From Vibrio sp. 10N.286.49.B1 (lineage in GTDB: Bacteria; Pseudomonadota; Gammaproteobacteria; Enterobacterales; Vibrionaceae): 64,000 nucleotides of DNA. The stretch is taken from NCBI RefSeq assembly GCF_002873335.1, contig NZ_MCUW01000017.1, forward strand, positions 9,801 to 73,800, given 5' to 3'. A program made the position numbers and the translations under genes. Shown here one piece after another: positions 33,934 through 43,812 of the stretch (positions within the stretch are counted from its first letter, which is position 1; each line of letters begins with the position of its first letter). Below the pieces are notes generated by a model, which ran no database searches, was not told the DNA's origin, and was given only the letters and a program-made list of their open reading frames with translations.

Positions 33934-35775
33934 TTATCCCTCGAGCTTAGACTTGTCTCTTACCGCGCCTTTATCTGCACTGGTAGCCATACTTGCGTAG
34001 GCTTTTAGTGCGAGAGAAACGACACGTTCACGATTCGCTGGCTTCCAGCCGAGCTTATCTTGAGCGGCACGACGAGCACTCAGCTCTTCGTCAGAAATAT
34101 CCAGAGTGATCGAACGTTCTGGAATATTAATATTAATGATATCGCCATCGTTGACGAGACCAATAGTGCCACCGCTTGCGGCTTCTGGTGACGCATGACC
34201 AATAGAAAGACCCGATGTGCCTCCTGAGAAGCGTCCATCCGTTAACAAAGCACACTCTTTGCCTAGTCCCATTGATTTTAGGTAGGTTGTTGGATACAAC
34301 ATTTCTTGCATGCCAGGGCCACCCTTCGGTCCCTCATAGCGAATGATGACGACATCACCGGCTTTGACTTTACCGCCTAAAATACCGTCTACCGCATCTT
34401 CCTGGCTTTCAAATACCACGGCAGGACCGCGGAATATTAAGCTTCCTTCATCGACGCCGGCTGTTTTGACGATACAACCATCCAAAGCGATATTGCCGCT
34501 CAACACTGCCAGCCCACCTTCTTGGCTGAAAGCATTTTCTTTGGTGCGGATACAGCCGTCTTTACGATCATCGTCAAGACGATCCCAGCGACAATCTTGA
34601 GAAAAGGCTTTGGTGGTGCGAATGCCGGCAGGACCTGCGCGGAAGAATTTAAGCACCGCTTCATCTTCGGTTTGCATGATGTCGTATTGTGCCAGTTGTT
34701 CTTTCATTGAAAGACCAAGTACGGTACGAGTATCGTTGTTCAATAACCCTGCACGATCGAGTTCGCCAAGAATGGCCATCACGCCACCCGCACGGTGCAC
34801 ATCTTCCATATGGTACTTCGGTGTGGACGGTGCCACCTTACAAAGATGAGGCACACGACGAGACATCTCATCGATATCATCCATATCGAACGCAATCTCA
34901 CCTTCTTGAGCAGAAGCAAGCAGGTGCAATACCGTATTACTTGAACCGCCCATGGCAATATCCAAAGCCATCGCGTTTTCAAATGCAGCACGATTCGCAA
35001 TATTACGTGGCAATGCTGAGGCGTCATCTTGCTCATAGTAGCGTTTCGTCAATTCGACGACGCGTTTACCGGCATTGATAAACAACTGCTCACGATCGGC
35101 GTGAGTCGCGAGCATGGAGCCGTTACCCGGTTGAGAAAGGCCTAATGCTTCCGTTAGACAGTTCATCGAGTTGGCTGTAAACATGCCAGAGCATGATCCA
35201 CATGTTGGACACGCAGAACGCTCTACTTGCTCACTTTGCTCATCAGAAATAGTCGGATCGGCACCTTGGATCATGGCATCAACCAGATCCAGCTTAATGA
35301 TCTGATCAGAAAGCTTGGTTTTACCTGCTTCCATTGGGCCACCGGAAACAAAGATCACAGGGATGTTAAGGCGCATAGCCGCCATCATCATTCCTGGGGT
35401 GATCTTGTCGCAGTTAGAGATACAGACCATCGCATCTGCACAGTGCGCATTCACCATGTATTCCACAGAATCTGCAATAAGCTCACGTGATGGCAGTGAA
35501 TACAACATACCACCATGGCCCATCGCGATGCCGTCATCGACAGCGATCGTGTTGAATTCTTTGGCGATTCCGCCTGCTTTCTCAATTTCGCCGGCGACCA
35601 GTTGACCCATGTCTTTTAGGTGAACGTGGCCAGGAACAAATTGAGTAAATGAGTTCACGACGGCAATGATTGGTTTGCCAAAATCTTCGTCTTTTACACC
35701 AGTGGCACGCCAAAGTGCGCGGGCACCAGCCATGTTGCGTCCATGTGTTGTGGTCGCGGATCTATAAATAGGCAT
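33934..35775 (-). CDS. ilvD: Dihydroxy-acid dehydratase
   Basis: IlvD dehydrates the dihydroxy acids of the valine and isoleucine pathways and carries an iron-sulfur cluster. The 613-residue protein has the cluster cysteine motifs [12 protein letters not shown] and [16 protein letters not shown] and the C-terminal [17 protein letters not shown] signature. It sits between ilvE and ilvA, with a 12-bp gap on the ilvE side. Confidence 0.98.
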   Translation of the reverse strand: MPIYRSATTTHGRNMAGARALWRATGVKDEDFGKPIIAVVNSFTQFVPGHVHLKDMGQLVAGEIEKAGGIAKEFNTIAVDDGIAMGHGGMLYSLPSRELIADSVEYMVNAHCADAMVCISNCDKITPGMMMAAMRLNIPVIFVSGGPMEAGKTKLSDQIIKLDLVDAMIQGADPTISDEQSEQVERSACPTCGSCSGMFTANSMNCLTEALGLSQPGNGSMLATHADREQLFINAGKRVVELTKRYYEQDDASALPRNIANRAAFENAMALDIAMGGSSNTVLHLLASAQEGEIAFDMDDIDEMSRRVPHLCKVAPSTPKYHMEDVHRAGGVMAILGELDRAGLLNNDTRTVLGLSMKEQLAQYDIMQTEDEAVLKFFRAGPAGIRTTKAFSQDCRWDRLDDDRKDGCIRTKENAFSQEGGLAVLSGNIALDGCIVKTAGVDEGSLIFRGPAVVFESQEDAVDGILGGKVKAGDVVIIRYEGPKGGPGMQEMLYPTTYLKSMGLGKECALLTDGRFSGGTSGLSIGHASPEAASGGTIGLVNDGDIININIPERSITLDISDEELSARRAAQDKLGWKPANRERVVSLALKAYASMATSADKGAVRDKSKLEG

Positions 35776-35787
35776 TGTACTCGTTCC

Positions 35788-36750
35788 TTATTTTTCAGCT
35801 GCGTTGCTGGTGTCGGCATCTTGAGGGTAAACGTAGTCAAGCCAACCCCATTTATCTTCCGTTGTGCCATTGAATAGGCCAAAGTAAGCGTCTTGCATGA
35901 CTTTTGTGATTGGGCCGCGTTTGCCTTCGCCAACCTCAATCTTATCGACAGAGCGGACGGGCACAATTTCAGCCGCCGTTCCAGTCATGAAAATCTCATC
36001 AGCAAGATACAGCGCTTCACGAGCGATGTTCGTTTCGCGAACGTCATAGCCCATGTCTTTGGCCATGGTCATAATACTGTCGCGTGTAATACCCGGTAGG
36101 ATCGCACTGGTGGCTGGTGGTGTCATGATGATGCCATCTTTGATGACGAAGATGTTCTCGCCAGCACCTTCAGATAGGTAACCATCGACACTGAGAGCGA
36201 TGCCTTCATCATAACCATGGCGACGAGCTTCACCACCAACAAGTAAAGAAGACAGGTAGTTACCACCAGCTTTTGCTGCGGTTGGGATGGTATTTGGTGC
36301 GGCGCGATTCCAGCTGGAGATCATGGCATCTACGCCATTGGCTAGGGCTTCTTCACCCAAGTAAGAACCCCAAGGGAATGCGGCGATAATCAGTTCCATT
36401 ACAGAATCTTCAGGAGGGCAGACACCTAAACCAACATTACCAACAAACCCAAGTGGGCGAATGTAAGCTGATTCTAGTTTATTCTGACGCACGGTCTCGC
36501 GCGTTGCTTCCATGATTTCTTCTTCCGTATAAGGAATTGGGAAGCGGTAAATTTTGGCTGAATTCTTAAGGCGCTTTGCATGCTCAGGGTGACGGAAAAT
36601 AACCGGGCCCTTTGGCGTGTTGTAACAACGAACGCCTTCAAAAACCGACGTACCATAGTGCATAGCATGAGTTAGGACGTGAACGTTTGCCTCAGCCCAT
36701 GGAACCATTTCACCATTAAACCAAATAAAATCTGCTGTACTTGTAGCCAT
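35788..36750 (-). CDS. ilvE: Branched-chain amino-acid aminotransferase
   Basis: IlvE is the PLP enzyme for the last step of valine, leucine and isoleucine synthesis. The 320-residue protein has the fold-type IV motif THAMHYGTSVFEGVR and the PLP lysine Lys160 in IPTAAKAGGNYLSSL. The C-terminus has a roughly ten-residue acidic tail (YPQDADTSNAAEK) beyond the usual 309 of E. coli. It follows ilvM after 13 bp. Confidence 0.97.
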   Translation of the reverse strand: MATSTADFIWFNGEMVPWAEANVHVLTHAMHYGTSVFEGVRCYNTPKGPVIFRHPEHAKRLKNSAKIYRFPIPYTEEEIMEATRETVRQNKLESAYIRPLGFVGNVGLGVCPPEDSVMELIIAAFPWGSYLGEEALANGVDAMISSWNRAAPNTIPTAAKAGGNYLSSLLVGGEARRHGYDEGIALSVDGYLSEGAGENIFVIKDGIIMTPPATSAILPGITRDSIMTMAKDMGYDVRETNIAREALYLADEIFMTGTAAEIVPVRSVDKIEVGEGKRGPITKVMQDAYFGLFNGTTEDKWGWLDYVYPQDADTSNAAEK

Positions 36751-36763
36751 TTAGCGTTCTTCC

Positions 36764-37045
36764 TTATGCACTTTGTTCTTGTAGGTTGTGATTGGTCAGC
36801 TGGTTAGTTTTGAGTTCAGTGACGTCAACAGTACGAATATCCCAGAGTTTTTCAATCTGATTAATCAGCGTAGAAATAGGACGATCACTATCAACGATAA
36901 TCTCTACACTGGCAATCTTGCTTTCATGATTTTGTGTTGCGGCGACTTGCTTGATGATAAACCCGCGGTGACGAATCACGCGCAGCACTCGTTCAAGTAG
37001 GACGCTTTTATCATCGGCTTTTATGTCTAATAGGTATCGGTTCAT
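36764..37045 (-). CDS. ilvM: Acetolactate synthase II small subunit
   Basis: IlvM is the ACT-domain subunit of acetohydroxyacid synthase II. From the ATG at 37045 ([20 protein letters not shown]) it is 93 residues, close to the 87 of E. coli. The start overlaps the ilvG stop by one base (TAATG), so translation is coupled; a longer upstream in-frame reading lies within ilvG and is rejected. Confidence 0.94.
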   Translation of the reverse strand: MNRYLLDIKADDKSVLLERVLRVIRHRGFIIKQVAATQNHESKIASVEIIVDSDRPISTLINQIEKLWDIRTVDVTELKTNQLTNHNLQEQSA

Positions 37046-38691
37046 TAGGTGTTCTCCAACATCTCGCTGTTTGAGGCACCTGGTGGTACCAATGGCCATA
37101 CATTCTCTTCTTCATCGATGAGGACATGAAGAAGGTATGCGGTCTTGCTTGCTAGCATCTCTTTCAGTGCCGGCTCGACTTCTTCTTTTCGAGTAATGGT
37201 TTTGCCTGGAATATCGAACGCTTTAGCCAGCATCACGAAATCAGGGTTGTCATCTAGGATGGTTTCACTGTGTCGACCATCAAAAAAGAGTGACTGCCAT
37301 TGTCTTACCATACCCAAGCGGTGGTTATTGAGGAGCACCATTTTTACAGGAATTTGGCGACGTTTAAGTGTGCCTAATTCTTGGACGTTCATCATGAATG
37401 AGCCGTCGCCCGAGATCAGGATAGACTGATCGTCAGGTCGACCCACGGCTGCGCCCATTGCCGCAGGTAGTCCAAAGCCCATGGTACCAAGCCCGGCTGA
37501 CGTAATGAAGTTCTCAGGCATTCTTGGCTGAATGTGTTGTGCGGCCCACATCTGGTGTTGGCCTACATCCGTTGAGACCATTGAAGACTCTGGCATCATG
37601 TCAGACAATTGCTTAAGGAGTAGTGGAGCAAAAATCAGGTCGCCTGGGTGGTCATAGCGCCATTTAAATCCGCTGCGTAGGCTTTCACTATGGTGTACCC
37701 ATGGTGCCAGGTCTTTCGACAGCTCAAGCTGAGGTAAAATAACATTGATATCGCCACGCAATGCGGCATGGGCTGCTCTCAGTTTATTAAACTCAGCAGC
37801 ATCGATATCGATGTGAATGACCTTAGCGTTTGGTGCAAATGTATCGAGCTTGCCTGTCACTCGATCATCAAACCGCGCGCCGACGACGATAAGCAAGTCG
37901 CTTTCTTGTACGACTAGGTTTGCCGCCTTGGTGCCGTGCATACCGAGCATGCCTAGATAATGTGGATCGTGTCGCTCAACCGTACCCAACCCTTTAAGTG
38001 TGCTCACACATGGCATCGGGTTTAGGCGCAAAAACTCACGAACCGACTCTGTGGCATCCGCTAACTGTACTCCACCGCCTACGTACAATACTGGACGAGA
38101 ACTTTGGTTGAGGATTTGTTGCGCTAGTTGCATTTGTTCCGGATTTGCGACGGGAATAGCTGGAGGCGTGAAGGCGGGCAGCACATCAACAGGCGTTTGA
38201 GCAAGTTGAACATCTTTCGCTATATCAACAATAACCGGGCCAGGTCGTCCTGTTTTTGCCACCTCAAATGCTTCAGCAAGTGTAGGAGCAAGGTCATGGA
38301 TGTCGGTCACGAGATAGCTATGCTTGGTACAAGAAAGTGACATACCAATCACATCCATTTCTTGGAAAGCATCGGTACCAATATGAGAGCTGGCAACTTG
38401 GCCAGTTATGGCGACGAGAGGGACGGAGTCAAGGAAAGCATCGGCAAGGCCGGTAACGAGGTTGGTGGCGCCTGGGCCTGAAGTGGCCATGCATACCGCG
38501 ACATCCTTGGTCGCTCTAGCCATTCCGATGGCTGCCATGGCTGCGCCTTGCTCGTGTCGGCAAAGAATGTGTTCTACACCGCCATCATAAAGCGCATCGT
38601 AGATGGGCATTATTGCCCCACCGGGATAACCAAACACAGTCTTAATACCTTGTTGCGCTAGCGCTGCAACAACTAATTCAGCTCCTGTCAT
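37045..38691 (-). CDS. ilvG: Acetolactate synthase II large subunit, intact
   Basis: IlvG is the thiamine-diphosphate-dependent catalytic subunit that makes acetolactate and acetohydroxybutyrate. The 548-residue frame is uninterrupted, unlike the frameshifted copy of E. coli K-12. It has the catalytic glutamate in [11 protein letters not shown] and the ThDP motif [17 protein letters not shown] precedes the ATG. It is the first structural gene of the operon behind a leader peptide and attenuator. Confidence 0.97.
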   Translation of the reverse strand: MTGAELVVAALAQQGIKTVFGYPGGAIMPIYDALYDGGVEHILCRHEQGAAMAAIGMARATKDVAVCMATSGPGATNLVTGLADAFLDSVPLVAITGQVASSHIGTDAFQEMDVIGMSLSCTKHSYLVTDIHDLAPTLAEAFEVAKTGRPGPVIVDIAKDVQLAQTPVDVLPAFTPPAIPVANPEQMQLAQQILNQSSRPVLYVGGGVQLADATESVREFLRLNPMPCVSTLKGLGTVERHDPHYLGMLGMHGTKAANLVVQESDLLIVVGARFDDRVTGKLDTFAPNAKVIHIDIDAAEFNKLRAAHAALRGDINVILPQLELSKDLAPWVHHSESLRSGFKWRYDHPGDLIFAPLLLKQLSDMMPESSMVSTDVGQHQMWAAQHIQPRMPENFITSAGLGTMGFGLPAAMGAAVGRPDDQSILISGDGSFMMNVQELGTLKRRQIPVKMVLLNNHRLGMVRQWQSLFFDGRHSETILDDNPDFVMLAKAFDIPGKTITRKEEVEPALKEMLASKTAYLLHVLIDEEENVWPLVPPGASNSEMLENT

Positions 38692-38840
38692 TGCTTCCTC
38701 CTTGTAGACCGCATAATGAGTAGCGGTTTTTTATCGTTCGACTGCACATAGTGTGCCCCCATATTCTTCCGTTTTTATCATCTTTACGAGACTGGACTCG
38801 CTTTCGTGATCGTCATCAAATTTTTGTTTTACAACTTGTA

Positions 38841-38875
38841 AAAAAACCCCCGGACTTTTCAGTGCGGGGGTTTTT
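38841..38875 (-). terminator. Attenuator terminator of the ilv operon
   Basis: CCCCCG (38847-38852) pairs with CGGGGG (38865-38870), and the stem can extend by five A-T pairs; on the minus strand it ends in a T-run. It lies 12 bp downstream of the leader-peptide stop and about 150 bp before ilvG, the position of a leader-controlled attenuator. Confidence 0.92.
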
Positions 38876-38887
38876 AGAATCTTGCGG

Positions 38888-38977
38888 CTATTTTCCGCCC
38901 ATATTCCCCCGTGTGTTCCTAATCAGGACCACAATAATCAGGGTAATCAGAGTGTGAGCGTAAGCACTAAAAGTCAT
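38888..38977 (-). CDS. ilvL: ilv operon leader peptide
   Basis: A 29-codon ORF (ATG at 38977, TAG at 38890-38888) begins MTFSAYAHTL and then contains a run of regulated codons, ITLIIVVLI, with eight Ile, Val or Leu among nine residues. It is followed directly by a hairpin terminator and ilvG. Ribosome stalling at these codons when branched-chain aminoacyl-tRNA is short would prevent termination. It differs from the E. coli IlvL sequence but has the same start, length class and position. Confidence 0.93.
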   Translation of the reverse strand: MTFSAYAHTLITLIIVVLIRNTRGNMGGK

Positions 38978-39182
38978 TTCTAATATCTAATCGTTTGCTT
39001 TATGTTGAACGAAAATGTCTGCGTCCTTAGTGGTATCACATATTTCTGTTACCTGACAAGCAAAACCTCATTCTTTTTTCACATTTAATCAGCATCAAAT
39101 CAGGCTATATAACATGTTCTATTTATAAAACTCTGCTTTTTGATGGGTTTAACTGACTAATTTAGGTGAAAAAAGGAAATTC

Positions 39183-40706
39183 ATGGGATTATCGATTATT
39201 TACAGCCGTGCCAGTGTTGGGGTGGAAGCACCGTTAGTAACGGTAGAGGTGCATATCAGTAATGGTATGCCTGGTTTTACCTTGGTTGGGTTGCCTGAGA
39301 CAACAGTAAAAGAATCTAAAGACAGGGTTCGTAGCGCCATTATTAATTCTCGTTTTGAATTCCCTGCAAAACGGATCACCGTTAATTTAGCGCCTGCTGA
39401 TCTGCCCAAAGAAGGGGGGCGTTTTGATCTGCCGATTGCATTGGGTATTTTGGCTGCTTCGGATCAATTGCCCAAGACCTTGTTGCAACAGCATGAGTTT
39501 ATTGGTGAGTTGGCATTGTCGGGCTCGTTGCGGTCCGTTAAAGGCGTGTTACCTGCAGCATTGGCCTCGGATAAATCAGCTCGCCAGCTTATTGTACCGG
39601 AAGGGAATGCCAATCAAGCGGCTTTGGTTGGTAAAGACAAGCATAAATCGGCGTCCGGGTTACTAGATGTGTGCGCTCATTTAATGGGACAACGAGCCTT
39701 GACGCTGGCCACTTCGCCGCCACTCAAGACGCAGACGGAGGATGCACGGGATCTACAAGATATTATTGGGCAGCAGCAAGGTAAACGGGCGCTGGAGATT
39801 GCGGCGGCAGGAAATCACAACCTATTGTTTCTTGGACCGCCAGGGACAGGTAAAACGATGCTTGCTTCTCGACTGCGTGATTTATTGCCGATGATGAGTG
39901 ATGAAGAAGCGATCGAGACGGCCTCTGTTGGCTCTCTTACTCAGCAAGAAATCAATGAGGATAATTGGAAGCAAAGGCCTTTCCGATCGCCACACCACTC
40001 TAGTTCAATGGCCGCGCTGGTGGGCGGGGGAACCATACCAAGACCAGGAGAAATATCTTTAGCACACAATGGGTTGTTGTTTCTTGATGAAATGCCAGAG
40101 TTTGAGCGTAAGGTACTGGATTCCTTGCGAGAGCCTTTGGAATCGGGTGAAATTGTTATTTCCCGAGCGCAGGGGAAGACTCGCTTTCCCGCTCGCTTTC
40201 AGTTAGTGGGGGCATTAAACCCCAGCCCAACTGGCTATTACGATGAGAATCAAGCTAGGGTAGCACCGCAAGCAATACTTCGTTATTTAGGGCGGTTATC
40301 CGGCCCTTTATTGGATCGTTTTGATATGTCGATTGAGATTCCCTTATTGCCCAAGGGTGTGTTGGCGGAGGGGGGCGATCGGGGAGAATCAACCACACAA
40401 GTAAAAGCACGAGTGATGGAAGCCAGAACTAAAATGGTGACTCGCTCTGGCAAAGCCAATGCCTTATTACAAAGCCGAGAGATTGAACGCTACTGTCATC
40501 TTGCCAAGTCAGACGCTGAGTTTTTGGAAAATGCATTACACCGTTTAGGATTGTCTATTCGCGCCTATCATCGAATCATTAAAGTCGCTCGAACCATCGC
40601 TGACCTATCGAATGAACCGGATATTCAACGGGCTCATTTAGCCGAAGCGTTGGGGTATCGAGCGATGGACCGACTATTAAAACAACTGACGGCACAAGCG
40701 GTATAA
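39183..40706 (+). CDS. comM: ComM (YifB) Mg-chelatase-like AAA+ ATPase
   Basis: ComM is a hexameric helicase that promotes branch migration during natural transformation in Vibrio. The 507-residue protein has an N-terminal Lon-like domain (residues about 1-170), Walker A GPPGTGKT at 218-225 and LLFLDEMPEFERKVLDSLREP. It is divergent from ilvL, as yifB is in E. coli. dprA, another transformation gene, lies at 56200 in the same window. Confidence 0.95.
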   Translation: MGLSIIYSRASVGVEAPLVTVEVHISNGMPGFTLVGLPETTVKESKDRVRSAIINSRFEFPAKRITVNLAPADLPKEGGRFDLPIALGILAASDQLPKTLLQQHEFIGELALSGSLRSVKGVLPAALASDKSARQLIVPEGNANQAALVGKDKHKSASGLLDVCAHLMGQRALTLATSPPLKTQTEDARDLQDIIGQQQGKRALEIAAAGNHNLLFLGPPGTGKTMLASRLRDLLPMMSDEEAIETASVGSLTQQEINEDNWKQRPFRSPHHSSSMAALVGGGTIPRPGEISLAHNGLLFLDEMPEFERKVLDSLREPLESGEIVISRAQGKTRFPARFQLVGALNPSPTGYYDENQARVAPQAILRYLGRLSGPLLDRFDMSIEIPLLPKGVLAEGGDRGESTTQVKARVMEARTKMVTRSGKANALLQSREIERYCHLAKSDAEFLENALHRLGLSIRAYHRIIKVARTIADLSNEPDIQRAHLAEALGYRAMDRLLKQLTAQAV

Positions 40707-40750
40707 AATAGACATCGTCTTTTTTGTTTATTAATTTAAAAATTAACACG

Positions 40751-41728
40751 TTAAAAAGAGAAGTTCATACCTACTGAGGTGATCCAATCTGATGAATCAT
40801 AAAAGGCGATCGAGGAGTCTGTCGCATTGTAGCCAGACAATGAAATGAGCGAAAGGGTATCGATATTCCACAATGATAAATACTCGTATGCGAAAAACCC
40901 GCTGTACTTTTCATCGATTCGCCTTGATTGCTCGAAGATAGTGTTTTGGCCTTTATATTCGTGATTCATGTAGTTTAATGTGGCAGCAAAACTATGCTGA
41001 TCATAAATAAACAGTGTGGTGAGCTCGGTCCCAACACCTTGATTCCTTAAGGATGAACCTTGACTGTCATCATTGAGGTAAATCAACGATGGAAACAGTG
41101 TCCACTGCTCCGTGGCTGATAGGGTATAAGAGCCCTTTGCATAGTAAAGGTCGCTGTTCCGATTGAAGTCTTTTGCGTACGCATTTGTAAGGTTATAGGC
41201 GGATCGTTCTTCATCGATAACTCGAGTGCCATAGGCCATATCTAGAGTGAAAGGGGTGCCGGCAATATTTTCATACTGAAAGCGAAATGCATCGCCAGTG
41301 GCCTCTGCCGCTTTTAATTGACTCGACTCCACATAAGGGTTACTCCAGATGGGTTCTCCGATAACGGTTGGGAGATAAGAAAACGTCATGACACTAGTGT
41401 CTGGCAATTGTTGCCGATATCCGCCTTCAAGGATGAACGTGCCCACCGCGATGTCACTCCGTGAGCTACCAATAAACCATTCTTTGTCTAATTGAGTGCC
41501 GTAGGTATACCGTAATGTCCCTAAAGGAAGCCAGAATTCATCATGAGCCTCGGTCGTTGACGTTATTGCTGGGACATTACTGGCAACAAGGTTCGACTTC
41601 TCTCCGATGATTGCGTTGCTCAAAGAAAGTTCACCGCTAAAGCCTGAGGTACCTCGCAGTGCAGCATAAGTTGGAGTAGCTAGGGTTGAGGATATGAAGG
41701 CGATAATCAGCCAGTGTGAGCGAGGCAT
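40751..41728 (-). CDS. Outer-membrane protein, DUF2860-like, paralogue 1
   Basis: This 325-residue protein has a signal peptide ending near TPTYA, many alternating aromatic and polar strand segments and a C-terminal phenylalanine (VGMNFSF), all typical of an outer-membrane beta-barrel. It is a paralogue of the next gene: both begin with GFSGE after the signal, share SRSDIAVGT / SRADIAVGT and end with IAFYxxxxWIT.VG.N.F. I believe it belongs to the DUF2860 family from memory of Vibrio proteins. The function is unknown. Confidence 0.75.
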   Translation of the reverse strand: MPRSHWLIIAFISSTLATPTYAALRGTSGFSGELSLSNAIIGEKSNLVASNVPAITSTTEAHDEFWLPLGTLRYTYGTQLDKEWFIGSSRSDIAVGTFILEGGYRQQLPDTSVMTFSYLPTVIGEPIWSNPYVESSQLKAAEATGDAFRFQYENIAGTPFTLDMAYGTRVIDEERSAYNLTNAYAKDFNRNSDLYYAKGSYTLSATEQWTLFPSLIYLNDDSQGSSLRNQGVGTELTTLFIYDQHSFAATLNYMNHEYKGQNTIFEQSRRIDEKYSGFFAYEYLSLWNIDTLSLISLSGYNATDSSIAFYDSSDWITSVGMNFSF

Positions 41729-41892
41729 ATATAGGATCTGGTCGGTTCAAGGGGGGGCTAAGATTACGCCGTTCGTTGGCATTTACCATTGATTTTAGTC
41801 ACATTTATAAAACAAAAAATGGCTTAGATTGTTAATTCTAAACCATTGATTTATATTGTTTATAGTTGGGTGGTGATTGATTTGCTGGGTGA

Positions 41893-42882
41893 TTAGAACT
41901 CCCAGTTTACACCCACTGCCGTGATCCAGTTTTGTTCTTCATAAAAGGCAATATTAGAGGTGCTATTGGTGAAGCCACTGAATGCAACCAACGAGACATT
42001 GTCCGAATAGAAGATGCCCGGATACTCATAAGCAAGGAAGGCTTTCCACTCATCATCGCTACGGGTTACGTCGTAAATCGGGTTGGTGGCATCGAAGTCA
42101 CGTTTGAGGTAGCCGACGGTTAGTGCCAACTTGTGGTTCCCAAGAGACATAAAAGATGAAATCTCAGCCCCATAGGTGTTGTGCTTCATTGCACTACCCT
42201 CTGCATCTTGCTGCGTGTAAATAAGAGCAGGATAGAGCAAGACTTCGCGACTGATAGGCAGCATCATTTTAAACTTACCGTAGAGGATATCAGCATTGCG
42301 GTTGAGCATCTGAGCTTGTTCATCCGTTAGGCCTACACTCGCATCTTGCCCCGACTTTTCTTCGTCAAGTTCACGCTTACCATAGGCTAAATCGAGGCTG
42401 AATAAAGACCCTGCAATATTGTCGATCTGCATACGATATGCAGTGCCCTTCTCATTGGTGGTACTTCGGGTGCCATCCATATATGGGTCTTTCCATACCT
42501 CGCCTTCCAGTATGGTTGGTAAAATAGCAAAACTGACTTTAGTACGGTCTTTGAAAAGATATTTATAACCCGCTTCGAGTGCAACGGTACCGACCGCGAT
42601 ATCGGCTCGAGAGGTACCTAAGAAAACCTGATGGTTTGACGCTGAGCCAAATGTATATTGCACGTTACCTAACGGGAGAACGAGGGCACCACTGTCTTCT
42701 TGTTGGCCGCCGGTATATACACGGTAATCGTCATCGGTATTCGTGAGGTTGGATGTTTTACTGCTGTAAGCCGCGTTGATGGCAATCTCACCACTGAAGC
42801 CATTGCTCTCGCCTAACTTGGCAACAGCGGTTGTTGATACGAGACTGACTGCAACCGCTAAGACACTCCATGTCGGTTTCAT
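41893..42882 (-). CDS. Outer-membrane protein, DUF2860-like, paralogue 2
   Basis: From the ATG at 42882 (MKPTWSVLAVAVSLVSTTAVA) the product is 329 residues, with signal peptide and the same beta-barrel pattern as its neighbour, ending AVGVNWEF. An AAGGA ribosome site is present; a longer upstream start at 42921 would add residues in front of the signal. The two copies are separated by 164 bp and are clearly diverged, so the duplication is not recent. The substrate or role is unknown. Confidence 0.77.
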   Translation of the reverse strand: MKPTWSVLAVAVSLVSTTAVAKLGESNGFSGEIAINAAYSSKTSNLTNTDDDYRVYTGGQQEDSGALVLPLGNVQYTFGSASNHQVFLGTSRADIAVGTVALEAGYKYLFKDRTKVSFAILPTILEGEVWKDPYMDGTRSTTNEKGTAYRMQIDNIAGSLFSLDLAYGKRELDEEKSGQDASVGLTDEQAQMLNRNADILYGKFKMMLPISREVLLYPALIYTQQDAEGSAMKHNTYGAEISSFMSLGNHKLALTVGYLKRDFDATNPIYDVTRSDDEWKAFLAYEYPGIFYSDNVSLVAFSGFTNSTSNIAFYEEQNWITAVGVNWEF

Positions 42883-43098
42883 ATTGGTTCCTTCTTCGAT
42901 TCTGAATATCGTTAATAACAAATGTAATTATATGTTTACCTTATGTTATTGGTTTAGCATAAGCTTGTTTTATGTGGGTAACAAGACAATTTAAAAAGCA
43001 TTGAAGTGTATGGCGCATAAATGCATAGGTTGTCGTTAGTAGGCATGTTTATGGGTAGGCTAAGCCCGTATCAGAAAGGAAAATATAGAACGATAAGA

Positions 43099-43142
43099 TA
43101 AAAAAAGACAAAGCCGAGCATAGTGGCTCGGCTTTGTCTTTA
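43099..43142 (-). terminator. Terminator downstream of dsbA
   Basis: A 16-bp stem (AAAGACAAAGCCGAGC at 43105-43120 with its complement at 43127-43142) ends in a T-run on the minus strand, 24 bp after the dsbA stop. Confidence 0.9.
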
Positions 43143-43165
43143 TATTGAATAGGTGGAGATCGTGG

Positions 43166-43765
43166 TTACTTCTTCAATAAGAAATTTACCAGCTCAAAAT
43201 ATTCGTCTAGTGATTGTATGCTACCTGCTTCAACCAGGTATTTGTTATTGACGATAACGGCAGGAACGCCAGAAAGTCCACTGTCTTTGAATTGCTTATC
43301 AAAGCGGCGCACCATTGAATCGACAGCAAAGCCCTTGAATGCCGAATCAAACTTCTTCGCGTCTATGCCTTCATCAATAAAGATTTGACGTAACTCTTCG
43401 TCGTTACGAGGAGGCTTGTTCATGTTGTGGATGCGGTTAAACATGACCGGAACCATCTTATCCTCAACTTTTAAGGCAATCATCGTCGCATAAGCCTTGC
43501 TCATCGACATACCCATGTTACCACCCATAAATGACACGTGGTTCTTTTGGAATTTAGCGTCGGCTGGGATTTTAGTTTTTAATTGCTCAATGATTGGCTC
43601 AAAACTATTACAGTGAGGGCAATAAAAAGAGAAAAATTCAGTAACGGTTGGTTTGGTTGATTGCTTTGTTTCTAGCACTTTATAGTGAGTGCCTTCTTCA
43701 AACTGAGCGGCACTAACGCCAAGAGTGACGAGCAGCGTAGCGAATAGTGCGATAAATCTTTTCAT
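43166..43765 (-). CDS. dsbA: Thiol:disulfide interchange protein DsbA
   Basis: DsbA is the periplasmic oxidase that introduces disulfides into exported proteins. From the ATG at 43765 it is 199 residues with a signal peptide (about 1-20), the CPHC active site at 49-52 and the cis-proline in GVPAV. It closely resembles V. cholerae TcpG/DsbA, for example [20 protein letters not shown] lies upstream; an earlier in-frame start at 43777 is unlikely. srkA is 47 bp upstream, as in E. coli. Confidence 0.97.
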   Translation of the reverse strand: MKRFIALFATLLVTLGVSAAQFEEGTHYKVLETKQSTKPTVTEFFSFYCPHCNSFEPIIEQLKTKIPADAKFQKNHVSFMGGNMGMSMSKAYATMIALKVEDKMVPVMFNRIHNMNKPPRNDEELRQIFIDEGIDAKKFDSAFKGFAVDSMVRRFDKQFKDSGLSGVPAVIVNNKYLVEAGSIQSLDEYFELVNFLLKK

Positions 43766-43812
43766 TGTTGTCTCCATGTAGAATTCATTCCGTAACGATA
43801 TTCATTAGTGTG

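Noticed and set aside
34343..35605. Long plus-strand frames opposite ilvD
   Set aside because: They are antisense shadows of a well-supported gene, with no ribosome sites or recognisable domains.
37045..38691. Possible frameshift in ilvG as in E. coli K-12
   Set aside because: The frame is open over all 548 codons with the conserved motifs in register.
40707..40750. Terminator between comM and the outer-membrane protein gene
   Set aside because: Only a four-base AGAC/GTCT stem precedes a T-run; too weak to list.
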